Assembly (NCBI RefSeq): GCF_014650755.1
Contig: NZ_BMVO01000008.1
Span: 171,721-235,720, forward strand
Source of the DNA: Streptomyces chryseus
Lineage (GTDB): Bacteria; Actinomycetota; Actinomycetes; Streptomycetales; Streptomycetaceae
DNA: 64,000 bases
Direction: 5' to 3'
Shown: piece after piece, positions 59,749 to 64,000 of the stretch
How positions within the stretch are numbered: position 1 is the stretch's first letter
How the letters are laid out: the number at the start of each line of letters is the position of its first letter
Notes under the pieces: model-generated
Seen by the model: the letters and a program-made list of their open reading frames with translations, nothing else
What the model was told of the DNA's origin: nothing
Databases searched by the model: none
Made by a program: the position numbers and the translations under genes

Positions 59749-60195
59749 ATGCGTCGCATCCGGAACACGCTCGGCGCCGTCGGCGCGGCCACGGCCCTCG
59801 CCCTCACGGGCGCCGCCACCGCGACCCCCGCGCACGCGGAGCCGGCCGGTACGACCAGCCTCTACGCTCCGTCCGCCATAGTGCTCACCGTGGGCACGGG
59901 CGAGGAAGCGGGCACGGCGACCGTCGCGCGAGCCGTGACGCTCAGCTGTGCGCCCACGTCCAACGGCACCCACCCCTCACCCGAGGCCGCCTGCGCCGAA
60001 CTGCGGGCAGCCGGCGGTGAGTTCTCCGGCCTCGTCGACACGTCACCGCAGCGGATCTGTACCCGCGAGTGGGACCCGGTCGTGATCACCGCCCAGGGCG
60101 TGTGGCAGGGCAAGCCGGTCTCCTGGTCGACCACCTTCGGCAACACGTGCCTGATGGAGGCGGGTCTGGCCGAGGGGGCGCTGTTCGCCTTCTGA
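59749..60195 (+). CDS. Subtilisin inhibitor-like protein (SSI family)
   Basis: A 148-residue secreted protease inhibitor. A signal peptide of about 30 residues ends TPAHA. Four Cys residues (two disulphides) match SSI, and the reactive loop is CTREWDPV with P1 Arg106, indicating inhibition of trypsin-like proteases as well as or in place of subtilisins. LSCAPTSNGTHPSPEAAC is the SSI signature block. AAAGGAG precedes ATG. A hairpin follows the stop. Confidence 0.95.
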   Translation: MRRIRNTLGAVGAATALALTGAATATPAHAEPAGTTSLYAPSAIVLTVGTGEEAGTATVARAVTLSCAPTSNGTHPSPEAACAELRAAGGEFSGLVDTSPQRICTREWDPVVITAQGVWQGKPVSWSTTFGNTCLMEAGLAEGALFAF

Positions 60196-60224
60196 CCGTA
60201 CGGTCCACACGCGAGGGGGCGCCT

Positions 60225-60248
60225 CGGCCGGTGAGGGGAAACCGGCCG
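60225..60248 (+). terminator. Hairpin terminator after SSI gene
   Basis: CGGCCGGT (60225-60232) pairs perfectly with ACCGGCCG (60241-60248) around an eight-base loop, 30 bases after the SSI stop and before the convergent gene ending at 60287. Confidence 0.65.
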
Positions 60249-60286
60249 GGGCGGCATGATGTGCGGACCCGGAGGCCCGCCGGCCG

Positions 60287-61039
60287 TCAGGCCGCGGAGC
60301 GGCGGCCCAGCACCATGCCCCCGGCGATCCTGGCGGGCGGGCACAGGGTCTGGCCGTGGGCCGCGAAGAGTTCGTCCCGCGAGGAGAACCGCCCGAGGTC
60401 CCGGCGCACCACCGCCGACAGGTCGAAGGACGAGCAGCCGTCCGCTCCGCAGGTCGAGCCGTCCCAGTCCACGGCGGTGGAGGCCAGGGCCTCGAAGAGC
60501 GTCTGCGACCCGGTGTTCGTGAAGCCCGCCGGATTGGCCCGGCCGAGGGCGCCGAGGGGCGCGTAGAGCTCGGACACACCGACCCACTCCCGCCCGAGCC
60601 GGAACTCCGGCCAGGCCAGCACGACCGTGTCCGGCACCAGGCGGCGCAGCCGGGGAAAGCGCGGATACCAGAACGAGCCGTCGATCAGCAGGCCGCGTAC
60701 GCGGGTGGGGATTCCCGCCGCGCGCGCGACCGCTTCCAGCACCGCGAGGCGCTGGCTGCACGACCCTCGGCGGCGCGCCAGCGTCCGGGAGGCGGACTGC
60801 GCGTCGTCGAGGGCGTAGACCGCGTGCACCCGGTCGCTGATCAGGCGGTGCGCGGCGAGCAGCAGCGGGTGATCACCGGCCTGTGAAGCGGTGGACCGGG
60901 CGTCGGCGAGCAGTCGCTGAACGCGCTCGTGACGCCAGTCGAGGATCGCGGTCGGGGCCACGGACCCGGTCGCTCCGCCGGCCGTAGCCGCGGCGGGCCG
61001 CCGGTGTCGCCACCACGGGGTCAGCATCATGCTCGTCAT
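60287..61039 (-). CDS. Transglutaminase-like domain protein
   Basis: A 250-residue protein. RRGSCSQRLAVLEAVARAAG carries the candidate Cys of a transglutaminase/cysteine-protease fold, followed by IPTRVRGLLIDGSFWYPRFP with a downstream VVLAWPEFRLG. This is the transglut-core arrangement, though the catalytic His and Asp cannot be fixed by eye. ATG 61039 (MTSMMLTPWWRHR) has no strong ribosome site. The start region is divergent from the sugar dehydrogenase gene. Confidence 0.72.
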   Translation of the reverse strand: MTSMMLTPWWRHRRPAAATAGGATGSVAPTAILDWRHERVQRLLADARSTASQAGDHPLLLAAHRLISDRVHAVYALDDAQSASRTLARRRGSCSQRLAVLEAVARAAGIPTRVRGLLIDGSFWYPRFPRLRRLVPDTVVLAWPEFRLGREWVGVSELYAPLGALGRANPAGFTNTGSQTLFEALASTAVDWDGSTCGADGCSSFDLSAVVRRDLGRFSSRDELFAAHGQTLCPPARIAGGMVLGRRSAA

Positions 61040-61317
61040 GGCCGGATCGTACGGTCCCCCGTCCCGGCCCCGGTCACCGGGCTCCGCACGGCCCGCTCCC
61101 GGGAGACCAGCCGCTTTGTCCTCACCGGGGAAGAAGTTGCGAATGCGGCTGCGAAAGGGGTTACGCGCGGGGACAAGGGCCGCTAACTTCCTTGCAACGA
61201 ACCGGACATGGAGACGTGTCCGGCGCACCCTCCGGCGCGACGGCGCGCGCCTGGCTCCCCCCGGCGGGACTCATTTCCCGGTCCGCCGGGCACCCCCACC
61301 CCCTTTGGGAGACTTCT

Positions 61318-64000
61318 GTGCGCAAAAAACCGTTCAGACTCCGCCATATCCCCGCATTCCTGCTCACCGCGTTGCTCACCGCCGGTTTCCTCGCCCCCGC
61401 CGGACCCGCCTCCGCCACCTCCCGGGACACGGACCGGGGAACGGTGACGGCGGCCGCAGCCGAGGAGTTCCAGCAGGTCACCCTGGCCAAAGGCGTCGCC
61501 GAGACCGGTGAGCCCATGACGATGGCGGTCCTCCCCGACCGCTCGGTGCTGCACACCTCGCGCGACGGAACGCTGCGGCTGACGCACGTGGCCGGCACGA
61601 CGAAGGTCGCCGGCAAGGTCGAGGTCTACAGCCACGACGAGGAGGGCCTGCAGGGCGTCGGCGTGGATCCCGGGTTCACCTCCAACCGCTTCGTATACCT
61701 CTACTACGCCCCCAAGCTCAGCACGCCCGGCGGCGACGCCCCCGGCGACGGCACGGCGGCGGACTTCGCCCCCTTCGACGGCGTGAACCGCCTCTCCCGG
61801 TTCTCCCTCGCCGCCGACGGCACCCTGAACCTCACCAGCGAGAAGAAGATCCTCGACGTACCGGCCTCGCGCGGAATCTGCTGCCACGTGGGCGGCGACA
61901 TCGACTTCGACGCGCAGGGCAACCTGTACCTGACCACCGGGGACGACTCGAACCCCTTCGCCTCCGACGGCTACACGCCCATCGACGAGCGCGCGTCCCG
62001 CAATCCGGCGTACGACGCCCAGCGTTCGGCCGGAAACACCAACGACCTGCGCGGCAAGGTGCTGCGCATCAAGGTGAACGCGGACGGCTCGTACTCCACA
62101 CCGGCGGGCAACCTCTTCGCCCCGGGCACGGCGAAGACCCGCCCCGAGATCTACGCCATGGGCTTTCGCAACCCGTTCCGGATGAGCGTCGACAAGGCAA
62201 CCGGAACGGTCTACGTCGGCGACTACGGGCCCGACGCGGGCACGGCGAGCGCGGCCCGGGGCCCCGCGGGCCAGGTCGAGTTCAACCGCGTCACCAAGGC
62301 CGGCAACTACGGCTGGCCGTACTGCACCGGCAAGAACGACGCGTACACCGACTACGACTTCGCCACCGGAACCTCCGGCGCGAAGTTCGACTGCGCCGCG
62401 CCGAAGAACACCTCGCCCCGCAACACCGGCCTCACCGACCTGCCCCCGGCCCAGCCCGCCTGGATCCCGTACGACGGCGGCTCGGTGCCCGAGTTCGGCA
62501 GCGGCTCCGAGTCCCCCATGGGCGGACCGGTCTACCGGTACGACGCCTCCTCCACCTCGGCCGTGAAGTTCCCGCAGAGTTACGACGGGAACTTCTTCGC
62601 CGGCGAGTTCGGCCGCAAGTGGATCAAGCGGATCGCGCAGGGAGCCGATGGCACGGTCCAGTCCATCAACGCCTTCCCCTGGAACGGCACCCAGGTGATG
62701 GACATGGCCTTCGGCCCCGACGGCGCCCTGTACGTCCTGGACTACGGCACCGGCTACTTCAACGGCGACGCGAACTCCGCCCTGTACCGCATCGAGCACG
62801 TCACCGGCGGCCGCTCCCCCGTCGCCCAGGCCAAGGCAGACCGCACCTCCGGGAAGGCGCCGCTGGCGGTGGCGTTCTCCTCCGCGGGCAGCACCGACCC
62901 GGACGGGGACCCGCTCACGTACGCGTGGAAGTTCGGCGACGGCGGCACCTCGACCGCCGCGAACCCGTCCCACACGTACACGGCCAACGGCCAGTACACC
63001 GCCGAGCTCACCGTCTCCGACGGCACCGGCAGGAGCGCCACCGCGTCGGTGCGGATCACCGTCGGCAACACCGCGCCGACCGTGCGGCTGGAGCTTCCGG
63101 TGGACGGGCGCATCATCGACCCGGGCGCGGCCGTCCCGTACCGGGTGACCGTGACCGACCCGGAGGGCGCCTCCGTCGACTGCTCGAAGGTGAAGATCAC
63201 CTTCATCGTCGGACACGACAGCCACGGCCACCCGCAGACCTCCGCGACCGGCTGCTCCGGAACCGTCCAGACCATCGCGGACGGCGAGCACGACCCCAAC
63301 GCGAACATCTTCGGCGTGTGGGACGCGGAGTACACCGACAAGGGCGCCAACGGCCAGCCCGCCCTGACCACCCACGCCCAGCACATCAGCCAGCCCAGTC
63401 ACCGGCAGGGCGAGCACTACGGCGACTCCTCGGGCGTCCAGGTCGTCAACCACACACCGGCCCACGGCGGCAGGACGGTCGGCTACATCGACAACGGCGA
63501 CTGGATCTCTTTCAAGCCGTACGCCCTCGACGACGCCACCCGGTTCACCGCGCGGATCGCCTCGGCGGGCGCCGGCGGGACGATCGAGGTGCGGGCCGGC
63601 TCCCCCACGGGCACCGTGCTGGGCACCGCGACGGTCCCCGTGACGGGCGGCTGGGAGACGTACCAGGAGGTCAGCACCGCGCTGACCAACCGCCCGGCGG
63701 GCACGACCACGCTGTACCTGGCCTTCAAGGGCGGGGCCGGCGCGCTGTTCGACGTCGACGACTTCCGGTTCACCACCTCGGGCGCCGGTGAGCGCACGGG
63801 TCAGGTGAAGGGAGTGAACGCCAAGTGCCTGGATGTCGCGGGCGGCGCGTCCGCCGACGGTACGCAGGCCCAGCTGTGGACCTGCGGCAGCGGCGGCGGG
63901 CAGCAGTGGAGCGTGCCCGGCGACGGAACGCTGCGGGCGCTCGGCAAGTGCCTGGACGTGAGCGGCGGCGGGAGCGCCGACGGCACGAAGATCCAGCTGT
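61318..64000 (+). CDS. Secreted PQQ-type sugar dehydrogenase-like protein with PKD, CBM and ricin modules (partial)
   Basis: Partial at the right edge: 894 residues seen, no stop. GTG follows GGGAG. A signal peptide spans about 1-34. Residues 45-490 match glucose/sorbosone dehydrogenase-like propellers (LQGVGVDPGFTSNRFVYLYY, YAMGFRNPFR, MDMAFGPDGALYVLDYG). A PKD domain follows (500-585, STDPDGDPLTYAWKFGDG), then an unassigned beta region, a CBM6-like module (about 690-820, GRTVGYIDNGDWISF) and a ricin B lectin (823 onward, KCLDVAGGASADGTQ). It probably acts on extracellular polysaccharide. Confidence 0.9.
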   Translation, partial: MRKKPFRLRHIPAFLLTALLTAGFLAPAGPASATSRDTDRGTVTAAAAEEFQQVTLAKGVAETGEPMTMAVLPDRSVLHTSRDGTLRLTHVAGTTKVAGKVEVYSHDEEGLQGVGVDPGFTSNRFVYLYYAPKLSTPGGDAPGDGTAADFAPFDGVNRLSRFSLAADGTLNLTSEKKILDVPASRGICCHVGGDIDFDAQGNLYLTTGDDSNPFASDGYTPIDERASRNPAYDAQRSAGNTNDLRGKVLRIKVNADGSYSTPAGNLFAPGTAKTRPEIYAMGFRNPFRMSVDKATGTVYVGDYGPDAGTASAARGPAGQVEFNRVTKAGNYGWPYCTGKNDAYTDYDFATGTSGAKFDCAAPKNTSPRNTGLTDLPPAQPAWIPYDGGSVPEFGSGSESPMGGPVYRYDASSTSAVKFPQSYDGNFFAGEFGRKWIKRIAQGADGTVQSINAFPWNGTQVMDMAFGPDGALYVLDYGTGYFNGDANSALYRIEHVTGGRSPVAQAKADRTSGKAPLAVAFSSAGSTDPDGDPLTYAWKFGDGGTSTAANPSHTYTANGQYTAELTVSDGTGRSATASVRITVGNTAPTVRLELPVDGRIIDPGAAVPYRVTVTDPEGASVDCSKVKITFIVGHDSHGHPQTSATGCSGTVQTIADGEHDPNANIFGVWDAEYTDKGANGQPALTTHAQHISQPSHRQGEHYGDSSGVQVVNHTPAHGGRTVGYIDNGDWISFKPYALDDATRFTARIASAGAGGTIEVRAGSPTGTVLGTATVPVTGGWETYQEVSTALTNRPAGTTTLYLAFKGGAGALFDVDDFRFTTSGAGERTGQVKGVNAKCLDVAGGASADGTQAQLWTCGSGGGQQWSVPGDGTLRALGKCLDVSGGGSADGTKIQL

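Noticed and set aside
61183..63465. A 760-residue minus-strand open frame
   Set aside because: Antisense of the sugar dehydrogenase gene, whose plus frame has a signal peptide and recognisable domains.

Overview
The window is high-GC actinobacterial DNA, almost certainly from a Streptomyces chromosome, probably an accessory or arm-like region. The evidence is strong G/C bias at third codon positions, frequent GTG starts, GGAGG-type ribosome binding sites, many secreted proteins, a subtilisin-inhibitor (SSI) gene, and a large set of SigB-type partner-switching regulators. I see no rRNA, tRNA, CRISPR array or intact insertion sequence. About 58 protein genes are supported, and the last one runs off the right edge.

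Layout. Positions 0.4-9.8 kb hold a flavin reductase-like protein, a secreted endonuclease I, an isochorismatase-like hydrolase, an MMPL exporter, a membrane-protein/IstB ATPase fusion, a class II glutamine amidotransferase, an L,D-transpeptidase, an RsbW-like kinase and a membrane-anchored Mrr-type nuclease. Positions 9.8-19.6 kb are a regulatory block: a SigB/SigF-type sigma factor, a STAS antagonist with a GAF-SpoIIE phosphatase, and a giant poly-HAMP hybrid histidine kinase translationally coupled to an ANTAR-GAF-PAS-SpoIIE phosphatase. Positions 19.7-28.7 kb carry a two-domain alpha/beta hydrolase behind a MerR-type promoter, a phospholipase D-family synthase, a small membrane protein, a lipoprotein, two paralogous MarR regulators around another SpoIIE phosphatase, and a flavohaemoprotein with a PPOX-like partner. 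Positions 28.8-32.9 kb are a compact stressosome operon (RsbR, RsbS, RsbT, RsbT-X fusion, SpoIIE phosphatase).

Positions 33.3-37.1 kb carry an RNase J, a spermidine-synthase-like methyltransferase and a D-Ala-D-Ala carboxypeptidase. Positions 37.2-39.4 kb are an RNA-repair pair (RNA ligase and polynucleotide kinase-phosphatase). Positions 39.4-42.9 kb hold a STAS protein and a divergent J-protein/DnaK/GrpE operon. Positions 42.9-48.4 kb hold a PEBP-family protein, a small membrane protein, a CapA-like protein, a two-gene graspetide (ATP-grasp RiPP) cluster and a class A PBP whose transpeptidase motifs are all degraded. Positions 48.5-54.2 kb hold small stress-type proteins, a PAS-GAF-SpoIIE-HATPase regulator and a CBS protein. 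Positions 54.3-57.7 kb pair an ATP-grasp ligase with a CocE/NonD hydrolase. Positions 57.8-64.0 kb hold a secreted PHB-type esterase, an SSI inhibitor, a transglutaminase-like protein and a secreted sugar dehydrogenase-like protein with PKD, CBM and ricin modules.

The unifying theme is general-stress signalling: six SpoIIE/PP2C-type phosphatases, four STAS proteins, several HATPase kinases and one sigma factor, interleaved with likely effectors (chaperones, RNA repair, RNA decay, NO/oxygen chemistry, envelope enzymes). The least ordinary items are the graspetide locus, the pseudo-transpeptidase PBP beside it, the YqhA-IstB fusion, the poly-HAMP kinase module and the RNA-repair cassette.
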